Part shown: one piece after another, positions 56,127-64,000 of the stretch
How positions within the stretch are numbered: the first letter of the stretch is position 1
How the letters are laid out: the number at the start of each line of letters is the position of its first letter
Source: Mobiluncus porci
GTDB lineage: Bacteria > Actinomycetota > Actinomycetes > Actinomycetales > Actinomycetaceae
DNA: 64,000 bases
Assembly: GCF_009695935.1 (NCBI RefSeq)
Contig: NZ_VUMY01000003.1
Location: 62,001 to 126,000 of the forward strand
Reading direction: 5' to 3'
Made by a program: the position numbers and the translations under genes
The notes under the pieces: model-generated
Told to the model about the DNA's origin: nothing
Seen by the model: only the letters and a program-made list of their open reading frames with translations
Database searches by the model: none

Positions 56127-56452
56127 TGTTTCATCATACACGCGGCATAACACGCTCACTCGTTTGGATCAACCTTGCACCTGCGTGTTTTTACTTCCAG
56201 ATTATGCTACGGAGTGGCTCCAGCCCATTCATCTACTAGGACTCATTGCGGTGACTAAGTATATGGATACTACTACGAACCTGGTGAAGAATCGAGAATA
56301 CAAGGAACAGATACGAATTAGCCTAACAGAGCCAAAACCGTTAGACTTGGATAGTTTGTCTAGTGGGATGCCTGCTTTGGCATCTCTTCGCAAGGACAAG
56401 CCCACTCCTGTTACGGAAGGACCGTAACCGCAAAAGACCAAAGGAGAAAACA
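56127..56452. other. Divergent promoter region between anSME and rpsF
   Basis: 326 bases with no gene. It must contain promoters in both directions and the rpsF leader, including the hairpin at 56410-56428. An open frame leading into rpsF from 56363 lacks a ribosome site. Confidence 0.6.
56410..56428 (+). promoter_or_regulatory. rpsF leader hairpin (possible S6-S18 site)
   Basis: GTTACGG (56410-56416) / CCGTAAC (56422-56428) with loop AAGGA, about 25 nt before the rpsF start. S6-S18 autoregulatory leaders carry a CCG next to a short stem; the CCG here fits loosely but the structure is not diagnostic. Confidence 0.35.
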
Positions 56453-56740
56453 TTGCGAAAGTACGAAATGATGGTGATCATCGACCCCGAGGTTGATGAA
56501 CGCACCGTGGAACCTTCGATGAGCGCCCTGTTTGGACAGGTAAACGACCTCGGAGGGAAAGTTGAGAAACTCGATGTGTGGGGCAAGCGCCGCCTGGCCT
56601 ACCCCATCATGAAGAAGACTGACGGAATTTACGTAGTCGTTGACCTCGAAACTACTCCGGAGGTTGCCAAGGAGCTCGACCGTCAATTGACGCTAAACGA
56701 GTCCATTTTGCGGACCAAGTTGCTGCGCCGAGACGCCTGA
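56453..56740 (+). CDS. rpsF: 30S ribosomal protein S6
   Basis: 95 residues from TTG 56453, supported by AAGGAG 6 nt upstream and by the family start RKYEMMVIIDPEVDERT. The frame continues upstream but without coding signal. VWGKRRLAYPIMKKTDGIY is conserved. S6 binds 16S rRNA with S18. It heads the rpsF-ssb-rpsR-rplI operon. Confidence 0.96.
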   Translation: MRKYEMMVIIDPEVDERTVEPSMSALFGQVNDLGGKVEKLDVWGKRRLAYPIMKKTDGIYVVVDLETTPEVAKELDRQLTLNESILRTKLLRRDA

Positions 56741-56835
56741 AAGCAAGTTAGCGAAATTTTCGTTTAGAGCCTCGGTTTATGCTGGAAGTAATCCTGGCTG
56801 GATGAATAATTTTGCTGAGTTAGTAAGGAGTAATA

Positions 56836-57465
56836 ATGGCTGGCGATACGATTATCACGATTGTCGGAAACCTCACGGCGGATCCGGAAGTGCGCTGGAT
56901 TGGCGACGGGACTGCGGTGGCATCTTTCACGATTGCCTCGACCCCGCGAACCTTTGATCGCGCGACCAATAGCTGGAAAGACGGAGAAGCGATGTTTCTG
57001 CGCTGCTCCGCGTGGCGAGAAATGGGCGAAAACATTGCGGAATCCTTGAAAAAAGGGATGCGTGTGGTGGCTCAGGGACGCCTGCAACAGCGCTCTTGGG
57101 AAACCCAACAGGGCGAGCGTCGCACCGTGATTGAAATGACTGTGGACGAGATTGGGCCCTCGCTGAAATATGCGACCGCTCAGGTCACCCGGAATCAACG
57201 CCGCGACAACTACGGCGGAGGCGACTTCGGTGGCAATGGCGGCGGATACTCAGGTCAAGGCGGCCAGGGCTATGGCAATAGCTTCGGCGGCCAGGGTGGT
57301 GCCGGTAGTCAAGGTAGCCACGGCTCTCAGGGTGGCGGACAGCGCCCTCAGGCCAACTATGGTCAGCCCGCCGGAGGTGGCGCCGATGATCCGTGGGGGG
57401 CACCTGCCGGCTACGGAACAGATGCTGCCCCGCAGTCGAACTTCGAAGACGATCCGCCGTTCTAA
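56836..57465 (+). CDS. ssb: Single-stranded DNA-binding protein
   Basis: 209 residues. The N-terminal OB fold ([40 protein letters not shown]) is followed by a Gly/Gln/Ser-rich linker and the acidic tip DDPPF that recruits partner proteins. It protects single-stranded DNA during replication and repair. The place between rpsF and rpsR is standard. Confidence 0.97.
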   Translation: MAGDTIITIVGNLTADPEVRWIGDGTAVASFTIASTPRTFDRATNSWKDGEAMFLRCSAWREMGENIAESLKKGMRVVAQGRLQQRSWETQQGERRTVIEMTVDEIGPSLKYATAQVTRNQRRDNYGGGDFGGNGGGYSGQGGQGYGNSFGGQGGAGSQGSHGSQGGGQRPQANYGQPAGGGADDPWGAPAGYGTDAAPQSNFEDDPPF

Positions 57466-57531
57466 ACCGGAACGACACACACATTCAAGAAACTTTTGGC
57501 CACCAGGCCACACTATTACCAAGGAGAAAAC

Positions 57532-57777
57532 ATGGGTAACAAAGCCAGGAATTCCAAACCCATTAGCCGGAAGAAATTCGCTCCGGTAAAGGCACACAAG
57601 GTCGGACCGATCGATTGGAAGGACACCGCGCTTTTGCGGAAGTTCATCTCCGATCGCGGCAAGATTCGCGCTCGTCGCGTCACCGGCGTCACCACGCAGG
57701 AACAGCGTCAAATCGCGAAGGCCGTCAAGAACGCCCGCGAGATGGCCCTGCTCCCCTACTCGAGCTCGGCTCGCTAA
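57532..57777 (+). CDS. rpsR: 30S ribosomal protein S18
   Basis: 81 residues from ATG 57532 with AAGGAGAAAAC just upstream. [22 protein letters not shown] contains the S18 signature, and basic stretches contact rRNA. An earlier in-frame start at 57496 has no ribosome site. It is co-transcribed with ssb and rplI. Confidence 0.96.
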   Translation: MGNKARNSKPISRKKFAPVKAHKVGPIDWKDTALLRKFISDRGKIRARRVTGVTTQEQRQIAKAVKNAREMALLPYSSSAR

Positions 57778-57795
57778 ACCGAAGGGAGAAAGCTA

Positions 57796-58269
57796 ATGAC
57801 TCAGAACACGAAAGTTATTCTCACTCACGAAGTAGCGAAGCTCGGTCTTGCCGGAGACGTGGTGGAGGTGCGTCCGGGTTACGCCCGAAACTTCCTCCTT
57901 CCGCGCCGTCTTGCGATGCCGTGGACCAAGGGCTCCCAGAAAGAAATCGACCGTTTGAAGGCCTCTGTGGCGAAGCAGCAGATTTCTTCCATGGAGATCG
58001 CCCAGGCAGTCAAGGAAAAGCTTGCCGAAGGGGATCCGGTTTTGATCGATGCCAAGGCCGGTGAGAACGGCCGCTTGTTCGGTGCGATTACGACCGCGCA
58101 GATTGCTGAAGCGGTGAAGGAACAAAAGGACGCCGAAATCGACAAGCGCAAGATTGCGATTGAAAAGCCGATTAAGTCCGTGGGAACCTACCAGTTGACG
58201 GTGCGGCTCTTTGAGAAGTTGACCGCTCCGCTCGAGGTGACGGTGCGCGCGGAAAAAGCGAACGCCTAA
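57796..58269 (+). CDS. rplI: 50S ribosomal protein L9
   Basis: 157 residues. VILTHEVAKLGLAGDVVEVRPGYARNFLLPR is the L9 signature region; a central helix (AVKEKLAEGDP) and the C-terminal globular domain follow. It binds 23S rRNA domain V. Ends the operon before a strong bidirectional terminator. Confidence 0.96.
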   Translation: MTQNTKVILTHEVAKLGLAGDVVEVRPGYARNFLLPRRLAMPWTKGSQKEIDRLKASVAKQQISSMEIAQAVKEKLAEGDPVLIDAKAGENGRLFGAITTAQIAEAVKEQKDAEIDKRKIAIEKPIKSVGTYQLTVRLFEKLTAPLEVTVRAEKANA

Positions 58270-58293
58270 GATTCTAGTTTCAGGAATTCGTAG

Positions 58294-58327
58294 TTTTTGG
58301 GGTTGAGCTTCGGCTCAACCCCAAAAA
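58294..58327. terminator. Bidirectional terminator with UUCG tetraloop between rplI and dnaB
   Basis: TTTTTGGGGTTGAGC (58294-58308) TTCG GCTCAACCCCAAAAA (58313-58327): 15-bp perfect stem, extra-stable TTCG loop, T-runs at both ends for the two convergent genes. Confidence 0.92.
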
Positions 58328-58363
58328 CGTTTAAGGTTTCGCTTCGGGCCGCCCGGTTATATT

Positions 58364-59773
58364 TCAATAATCTTCGGGAGGTGGCGGGGCGTCCTCCGGA
58401 GAGACACGCGCGGCGCTGACGAACCGAGAGAGGTGTCCTTGGAACATGAGGTGAATCGTGCCGGTGCGCCCGTTACGGTGTTTGGCAACATGCAAATCGG
58501 CCTCGCCGGGGCGATCATCGGGGTTATAGGACTCGGGGCGGTGCAGCAGCAAAACCATATCCGCGTCCTGCTCCAAAGACCCGGATTCACGCAGGTCACT
58601 CATCATCGGCTTCTTGTCGGTACGAGACTCTGGCCCGCGGTTCAACTGGGCCACGGCAATAATCGGAATCTCGAGTTCCTTCGCTAGGAGTTTCAAAGAG
58701 CGCGAAATCTCGGAAACCTCTTGTTGACGCGACTCGGAGCGCCGATGCCCCTGCATCAGCTGCAAATAATCGACCACGGCAATCGAGAGATTGTGGTTAT
58801 ATTTCAGCCGCCGACACTTCGCGCGAATATCGGGCATCGTGAGGTTCGGCGAATCGTCGATGAAGAGCGGCTTTTCAAACATCCGGTTGGTGGCCCGCGC
58901 AATATTTTCCCAATAGGTCTTTGACTGGGGGCCATCCTCCTTGGGGACCCCCGCATTAATCACCGACAACGGCACGTTCGCCTCGGCGGAAATCAGGCGC
59001 TTGATGATCTCCTCGTAAGACATTTCCAAAGAGAATATCGCGGCCGTCTTGTTGTCGTGAATCGCGGCGTACCGGCAAATATCGAGGGCAAACGTGGACT
59101 TACCCATGCCGGGGCGCGCGGCGACAATAATCATCTGGCCGGGGTGGAGCCCCTGGGTTTCCTTGTCGAAGTCAGCAAAACCGGTCCGGACCGTTCCGGG
59201 ATCTTCGTCGGTATTGCTAATCTCCTCGGTCACCATCGGCAAGAGGTCTTGCAGGATTTTATAGTCCTCCGAGGTGCGTTTTTCGCTGACCCGATCGAGT
59301 TCCATATGAGCCGTATTGATGAGGTCATCAGTGTCGCCGGCATCAATGGCGTAACCGAGCTGGGTGATCCGCGTGCCGGCCTCCACGAGCCCGCGCAAAG
59401 TCGCCTGGTCGCGCACGATTTCAGCGTAATAGGTGACATTCGCGGCGGTGGGGACGGTGTGGACCAGGGTGTGGAGATATTCCAGACCCCCGATCTTGGA
59501 TAGTTCCCCGCGTTTTTCCAAAGCCGCACCGACCGTGATGGCATCTACTGCGTCGCCCGAAGAATAGAGATCCATGATGATGTTGAAGATAATCTCGTGG
59601 TTCGGGTTGTAGAAGTCGCTCGGTAAGAGGAGTCGGTAGACGTCAGCAATGGCGTTCTTCGAAAGCATCATCGAGCCGATAACGGACTGCTCCGCCAGGA
59701 TGTTGTTGGGTGGAATCCGATCTAAAACGGGTGCCTCGCTCAATTGTCGTTTCCTTTCCCTTCTTCCGCTCAA
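58364..59773 (-). CDS. dnaB: Replicative DNA helicase
   Basis: 469 residues. The N-terminal domain (PPNNILAEQSVIGSMMLS) and the RecA-like C-terminal domain with Walker A ARPGMGKSTFAL, VDYLQLMQG and QLNRGPESRTDKKP are complete; there is no intein insertion, which is frequent at this site in other bacteria. It unwinds DNA ahead of the fork as a hexamer. Its upstream spacer carries several DnaA boxes. Confidence 0.97.
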   Translation of the reverse strand: MSGRRERKRQLSEAPVLDRIPPNNILAEQSVIGSMMLSKNAIADVYRLLLPSDFYNPNHEIIFNIIMDLYSSGDAVDAITVGAALEKRGELSKIGGLEYLHTLVHTVPTAANVTYYAEIVRDQATLRGLVEAGTRITQLGYAIDAGDTDDLINTAHMELDRVSEKRTSEDYKILQDLLPMVTEEISNTDEDPGTVRTGFADFDKETQGLHPGQMIIVAARPGMGKSTFALDICRYAAIHDNKTAAIFSLEMSYEEIIKRLISAEANVPLSVINAGVPKEDGPQSKTYWENIARATNRMFEKPLFIDDSPNLTMPDIRAKCRRLKYNHNLSIAVVDYLQLMQGHRRSESRQQEVSEISRSLKLLAKELEIPIIAVAQLNRGPESRTDKKPMMSDLRESGSLEQDADMVLLLHRPESYNPDDRPGEADLHVAKHRNGRTGTIHLMFQGHLSRFVSAARVSPEDAPPPPEDY

Positions 59774-60402
59774 AAATAGCGGGGTTTCAGCGCGGAAGCA
59801 AACCTTAAACCGTGCAAAACTGGTGGAAAAGCCCCGAATTCCTGTGGATAGGCGGTGGATTCAATTGGGGATTATTTACATGGATTTACAGTTGGCTTTC
59901 ATCTTCGATGAAAAACCCCAAATAGCGCGCGGAAAATCCCCACAAGTTATCCACAGGGGATGTGAATTAAAAAATCTCGAAGAAAAATCGGAAACCTTCA
60001 ACCACGAATTCAGGGTTAATTTCCCCAAATGGCTCGGACCTGCTAATTCATGCCAATACACGAAGCCTTAGCACACTTCAAGGTTGAAAATCAAGCGAAC
60101 GAACGAGAAATTTTCTGCCGCCACCAAAATCTTATCCACAGGTTTTCCACAGGCTATTGGCCCCACAGGAAAGGCTTCTGTCTTAAACCTTACAATTTTT
60201 AACAAAATGTAAAATTTCGAAACGCGCCAAAGGCACCGAGAAAACCGCGAAATCCCGCGGAAATAACGAAACAATACTGGGACAATCCTGGGAAAAATCC
60301 GTCAAATCCGCCCCGGCCTGTTTTTTATGCTCGAATTTTCGAGTAATATCTTAACCGTCGTGTCCCAAACTGGGCAAAGGTGACAAAGAAAGGCACGCAA
60401 GT
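59774..60402. other. 629-bp spacer upstream of dnaB with DnaA boxes
   Basis: No gene. DnaA-box-like words: 59843-59851 (CTATCCACA, minus), 59947-59955 (TTATCCACA), 60132-60140 (TTATCCACA), 60143-60151 (TTTTCCACA). The rest is AT-rich and holds the divergent promoters of dnaB and the SLC13 transporter. Confidence 0.75.
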
Positions 60403-62085
60403 ATGAGTGTGAAAGAAGTACCTCCCGTTGATCCGAAGGCTGTGGATCAATCCGAGGGCGAAAAGAAAATCTCGAAAGTCCGCTTAGCAGGTCTTTTCGG
60501 TGGCGTTATCCTGGGGGTTTTGGTTTACTTCCTGCTACCGCGAGATGCTGTTGACATCATCACGAATTCGGTTGGTGCCGACACGATTGCGGAAAAAGAA
60601 ATGAATGTCGGTGCGGTCTATATCGTGGCCGGTATCGCGGTCATGATGGCGATTTGGTGGATGACTGAGGCTATCTCGCTGGCAGCGACGGCCATGGTTC
60701 CGCTGGTGCTGTTCCCCTTGCTCGGGGTAAATGACTATGCCGGCGCCGCGGGATCCTACGCTTCAGATACGATTTACCTGTTCATGGGCGGGTTCATCCT
60801 CGCAATCGCCATGCAGCGCTGGAACCTGGATCGTCGCATCGCGCTCGGCATCGTTCGTATCGTTGGCGTGAAGCCGAAGCGCCTCATTCTCGGCTTCATG
60901 ATTGCGACCGGCTTCCTCTCCATGTGGGTTTCCAACACCGCCACCGCGGTCATGATGCTCCCCATCGGCTTGTCGGTGGTGCAGTTGTTCCAGTCAGCAA
61001 AGGAGCAAAATGGCCTGGACGTGGAGGCCGCTTACGGTGGGTCCGTCCACGGCGGTGTTCTCGGCGGTTTGGTGAACCGTGATGAAGACGCTGCTAGCGA
61101 AACCGCTGAAAAGCAGGGCATCAAGCGTTCGAACTTCGCTGTTGGCCTGATGCTGGCGATTGCTTACGCCGCCTCCATCGGTTCTCTCGCGACCCCGATT
61201 GGTACCCCGCCGAACACCCTGTTGAAGGCCTACATGGCTGACACCTTGCACTATGAAATCAACTTCGGCCTGTGGTTCTTGATGGGCTTCCCGATGGTGG
61301 TGGTCTTCACCCTGTTCTCATGGTGGATTCTGACCTCCGTCATGTTCAAGCCGGAAATGGAGGAGATTCCTGGTGGAAAGGAACTCATCAATCAGGAATA
61401 CAAGAAGCTCGGCAAGATGAGTGCCGGAGAAGGTCTCGTGACCCTGCTCTTCGTCGCCGCCGTGTTCTGCTGGATTTTTGTCCCCTTCATTGTTGGGCAA
61501 GACAATGTTCCCCCGAAGTTCGACTCCATCGTTGCTATGACTGCCGCAGTCTTGCTGTTCATCATCCCGGGTAAGAAGAACGGCGAACGCCTCGTGACCT
61601 GGAATGAAGCCAAGACAATTCCGTGGGATATTCTTATCCTCTTCGGTGGCGGCCTGTCGCTCTCGAAGCAGTTCGAGCACACCGGCCTGTCCTACTACAT
61701 CGGTGAGCAGGTCAAGGGTCTCGCCGGCGCTCCGATCGTTTTGATTGTTCTCGCCGTGGCCGCGCTCGTGTTGGCGCTGACCGAGTTGACCTCCAACACC
61801 GCTACCGCGGCAGCCTTCCTTCCGATTATCGGTGGTGTGGCCATGGGTATCGGTCTCGAAGGCCCGAACGTCATGATTCTGACGATCCCGGCCGCCTTGG
61901 CAGCGACCTGCGCGTTCATGCTACCAGTCGCGACCCCGCCGAACGCTATCGCCTACGGTTCGGGTTACCTGAAGATTACCGACATGATTAAGGGTGGTTT
62001 CATTATCGCCCTGGTCGGTTTGGTCCTGATTACGATTACCGTGTTTGCGCTGGCAGTGCCGATTTTCGGCTTGGCGTTGCCGTAA
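60403..62085 (+). CDS. SLC13/DASS-family anion:sodium symporter
   Basis: 560 residues, 11 or more membrane helices. The two SNT-type sodium/carboxylate motifs are present: SNTATAVMMLP in the first half and TSNTATAAAFLP in the second, along with ATPIGTPPNT and VATPPNAIAYGSG. This fits the dicarboxylate or citrate transporters (CitT/SdcS). It would import C4-dicarboxylates or related acids. It stands alone and ends at a tetraloop terminator. Confidence 0.93.
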   Translation: MSVKEVPPVDPKAVDQSEGEKKISKVRLAGLFGGVILGVLVYFLLPRDAVDIITNSVGADTIAEKEMNVGAVYIVAGIAVMMAIWWMTEAISLAATAMVPLVLFPLLGVNDYAGAAGSYASDTIYLFMGGFILAIAMQRWNLDRRIALGIVRIVGVKPKRLILGFMIATGFLSMWVSNTATAVMMLPIGLSVVQLFQSAKEQNGLDVEAAYGGSVHGGVLGGLVNRDEDAASETAEKQGIKRSNFAVGLMLAIAYAASIGSLATPIGTPPNTLLKAYMADTLHYEINFGLWFLMGFPMVVVFTLFSWWILTSVMFKPEMEEIPGGKELINQEYKKLGKMSAGEGLVTLLFVAAVFCWIFVPFIVGQDNVPPKFDSIVAMTAAVLLFIIPGKKNGERLVTWNEAKTIPWDILILFGGGLSLSKQFEHTGLSYYIGEQVKGLAGAPIVLIVLAVAALVLALTELTSNTATAAAFLPIIGGVAMGIGLEGPNVMILTIPAALAATCAFMLPVATPPNAIAYGSGYLKITDMIKGGFIIALVGLVLITITVFALAVPIFGLALP

Positions 62086-62101
62086 TCGGTTAACTAAAGC
62101 G

Positions 62102-62135
62102 AGTTTTGGGTCGGTCGCAAGACCGGCCCAAAACT
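62102..62135. terminator. Bidirectional terminator with GCAA tetraloop
   Basis: AGTTTTGGGTCGGTC (62102-62116) GCAA GACCGGCCCAAAACT (62121-62135), 15 bp with one wobble position, serving the convergent SLC13 and acyltransferase-like genes. Confidence 0.9.
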
Positions 62136-62136
62136 T

Positions 62137-63336
62137 TTAAGGCGCGCTGGGGGTTGAAATCCGGTGAAACAATGCCTCCAAAGGTCCGCGGCGAAACCGC
62201 AGCCGCCAGAGACTCGCGAGCGTGAGAAAAACCGCAATCATCAGGACATATGACGGAAACAGCCCGATTGGCCCGAAAAACTTCCAGGTGAAGATGTGCC
62301 ACACGATGTGTAGCGAGTAGGCCGTCAGCGCCATGGAACCCAGCGCGGCCACTGGAGACAGCGCCCGATAGAGCCCAGACGGAGCCAGCAACATCACCGA
62401 CACCAAGGCCACGCTCCACCCGAGGTTCGCCACCGCCTCCAGAGTCGAGTCGGTGTGGGGTGCGATATAGAGGTAGGCGTTATACCAAAACTGCCAGTGG
62501 GCGGGGGTCAACAAGTTCAAGTCCGGATATTCGACAGCGCCGGTTTCCGGTGAAGCCGGAACGAGATAAACGGAGTTATAGGCTTCCATTCCGAGCCACG
62601 CCAGCGAAGGCCTCCCGAGTCGCCACGAATCGAGGAGAGTTCCTGCCGACAGCGCGACGCCCGCTGCCACCGCACCCCACTTGGCGCACCGGCGCGCCAG
62701 TTCGCGGCGTCGCCCCCAACCCAAGCGCCAGAGAACTAGTCCCACTAAAACATAGGTGAGATAGACCGGGAAATAGTAGTCAGTTATCCCCAAGGCCAAG
62801 GTAACCAGGTAGGGAAGAGGTACGTATTTCAGGTAGTGGAACAGGGGAACTAAAACGAGAAGATTGCACGTTCCGATCCAGAGAAGCGTCCGGGTTCGCA
62901 GGCTCAGGAGCGGGATGACCGCGAGAAACCAGATGCCGTAGTTGTCGAGAATCAGCAAGATGCGTTCATTAAAAAGCGCGAGAGTGGCGGCGATTCCGAT
63001 GAGATAGACAGCTCTGAGCGCTGTTTTCCGGCGCAGCGCTGTGAGCGAAAGCGTGGGGTCATCCGAGGAAGAGGATCGGTAGAGCGAATCCCTGATAATC
63101 CCCAGCGAGACGCCGGCTAGGAGCGCGAAGAGCGAAGCGGAGCGACCGTGGGTAAGACCCACGAGAAAACCGAGGGGAGGTTCGGGCATTTCATTGGTTG
63201 GTGTGACCCACATATGGGCGGTGAACATCCCGAGAATGGCTAGGCCGCGGGCAAGGTCGAAGGCCACAATGCGGGTGGTGTCCTGGCGGGTTTTCGGGTT
63301 TGTGAGACCGAGAAGGCGATTGAAAGAATCAGTCAC
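62137..63336 (-). CDS. Multispanning membrane protein, DUF418/HGSNAT-like acyltransferase
   Basis: About 399 residues from GTG 63336 (VTDSFNRLLGL); the frame is open 44 codons further to 63468 but that part reads as promoter-like sequence. RIVAFDLARGLAILGMFTAHM is the hallmark opening of the DUF1624/DUF418 (heparan-alpha-glucosaminide acetyltransferase-like) group; ten or so helices follow. YSLHIVWHIFTWKFFG near the C-terminus is typical of DUF418. It may acylate a surface glycan, but this is inferred from the family. Confidence 0.8.
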   Translation of the reverse strand: MTDSFNRLLGLTNPKTRQDTTRIVAFDLARGLAILGMFTAHMWVTPTNEMPEPPLGFLVGLTHGRSASLFALLAGVSLGIIRDSLYRSSSSDDPTLSLTALRRKTALRAVYLIGIAATLALFNERILLILDNYGIWFLAVIPLLSLRTRTLLWIGTCNLLVLVPLFHYLKYVPLPYLVTLALGITDYYFPVYLTYVLVGLVLWRLGWGRRRELARRCAKWGAVAAGVALSAGTLLDSWRLGRPSLAWLGMEAYNSVYLVPASPETGAVEYPDLNLLTPAHWQFWYNAYLYIAPHTDSTLEAVANLGWSVALVSVMLLAPSGLYRALSPVAALGSMALTAYSLHIVWHIFTWKFFGPIGLFPSYVLMIAVFLTLASLWRLRFRRGPLEALFHRISTPSAP

Positions 63337-63490
63337 CCTCAGAGTGTAGCGTAGGGGAGTGGGGGATAAAACAACATCGGCTTTGTAAATATCGCCTGGG
63401 GACGGCAACAAAATTGCCAAAAAATAGCAACAAATAGGCGAAATTAATGAAAAACTGAAATTTTTCACCGCATTGTTCTAGGCTCAAAAT

Positions 63491-64000
63491 ATGGTTGAAA
63501 TTCGAGTACACGGTCGCGGCGGGCAGGGTGTGGTTACCGCCGCTGACCTCATGGCTTATGCTGCCTTTGCTGACGGCCACCACGCCCAGTCCTTCCCCTC
63601 CTTCGGCTCCGAGCGCACCGGCGCGCCGGTCGTGAGCTACTGCCGTATCGAAGACAAGGAAATTCGCTCTCGCGAGCCCATCTTGGAACCCGATGTGGTT
63701 ATCGTCCAAGACCCGACTTTGCTTGCGATCATGGATCCCTTCTCGGGCCTGAAATCGGACGGATACGCTTTGGTGAATTCCCAAAAGTCTCCCTCCGAAC
63801 TCGGGCTTGATGAACTGCTGAACCGGCTCCCCAAAGGGCATTTCATGTCGATGCCGGCCACAGATATCGCCATGGAGAAGCTGGGGCGACCCATGCCTAA
63901 CGCGGTGATGCTCGGAGGGCTAGCTGCCTTGACGGGAATCATCAAGTTGGAGTCGGTGGAAAACGCGATTCGCGACAAGTTCAAGGGCAAGGTTGGGGAT
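63491..64000 (+). CDS. 2-oxoacid:acceptor oxidoreductase gamma subunit (partial; 3' end outside window)
   Basis: 170 codons from ATG 63491 to the edge. EIRVHGRGGQGVVTAADLMA and SFPSFGSERTGAPVVSYCRI are the hallmarks of the gamma domain of pyruvate or 2-ketoisovalerate:ferredoxin oxidoreductase. Delta, alpha and beta subunits are expected just beyond the window. The complex decarboxylates a 2-oxo acid to an acyl-CoA and reduces ferredoxin, typical of anaerobes. Confidence 0.93.
   Translation, partial: MVEIRVHGRGGQGVVTAADLMAYAAFADGHHAQSFPSFGSERTGAPVVSYCRIEDKEIRSREPILEPDVVIVQDPTLLAIMDPFSGLKSDGYALVNSQKSPSELGLDELLNRLPKGHFMSMPATDIAMEKLGRPMPNAVMLGGLAALTGIIKLESVENAIRDKFKGKVGD

Noticed and set aside
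60143-60151. A second replication origin upstream of dnaB
   Set aside because: DnaA boxes are few, there is no clear unwinding element, and the standard origin is already at dnaA-dnaN.
62460-62759. 99-codon plus-strand frame inside the acyltransferase-like gene
   Set aside because: Antisense shadow without ribosome site.

Overview
The window is the origin-of-replication region of an anaerobic or microaerophilic actinobacterium. The order rsmG-jag-yidC-yidD-rnpA-rpmH | dnaA-dnaN-recF-DUF721-gyrB-gyrA-DUF3566, preceded by parB-parA with three parS sites, is the classic high-GC Gram-positive origin layout. Frequent GTG and TTG starts, a large cell-wall adhesin, a partial ferredoxin-type 2-oxoacid oxidoreductase and an anaerobic (radical SAM) sulfatase-maturing enzyme fit a host-associated member of the Actinomycetaceae such as Mobiluncus or a relative. 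That placement is inference from gene content; no database was searched.

Layout, left to right. 1-3543: 5' part of a large thioester/VaFE/DUF5979 surface adhesin, running off the left edge. 3.5-9.2 kb: accessory metabolism (3-hydroxyacyl-CoA dehydrogenase, M20 amidohydrolase, CBS protein), a short-chain dehydrogenase broken by an in-frame stop, and a tRNA-Ile/tRNA-Ala pair. 9.4-14.7 kb: a possible 31-aa membrane peptide, glf, a DMT transporter, a D-2-hydroxyacid dehydrogenase and a DUF1846 protein. 15-25.9 kb: the conserved cell-envelope and redox block (PBP1A-type enzyme and CCA-adding enzyme on minus; Nudix, DUF6049, MurJ, TrxB and TrxA on plus). 26-28.9 kb: a PLP aminotransferase, a FitAB/VapBC toxin-antitoxin pair and a cytosolic C39-like cysteine peptidase.

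28.9-29.8 kb is a gene-free, hairpin- and repeat-dense block whose modules recur between dnaA and dnaN and upstream of the DUF6049 gene. 29.8-47.4 kb is the replication/segregation core. 48.7-56.1 kb is an AT-richer accessory cluster: Cys-type sulfatase, ROK regulator with a palindromic operator, SsuABC-type ABC importer, and the radical SAM maturase the sulfatase needs. 56.4-60.2 kb holds rpsF-ssb-rpsR-rplI, convergent dnaB, and a DnaA-box-bearing spacer upstream of dnaB. The right end has an SLC13 dicarboxylate transporter, a membrane acyltransferase-like protein and the start of a 2-oxoacid:acceptor oxidoreductase gamma subunit.

How the genes work together: DnaA, DnaN, DnaB, SSB, RecF and gyrase form the replication set, and ParAB/parS segregates the origin. 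RnpA, YidD, YidC and Jag link RNA processing to membrane protein insertion. MurJ, the PBP and the DUF6049 protein serve wall assembly. TrxAB, preceded by a SigR/SigH-like promoter, handles thiol stress. The sulfatase, maturase and importer probably scavenge sulfate esters or sulfated glycans from the host.
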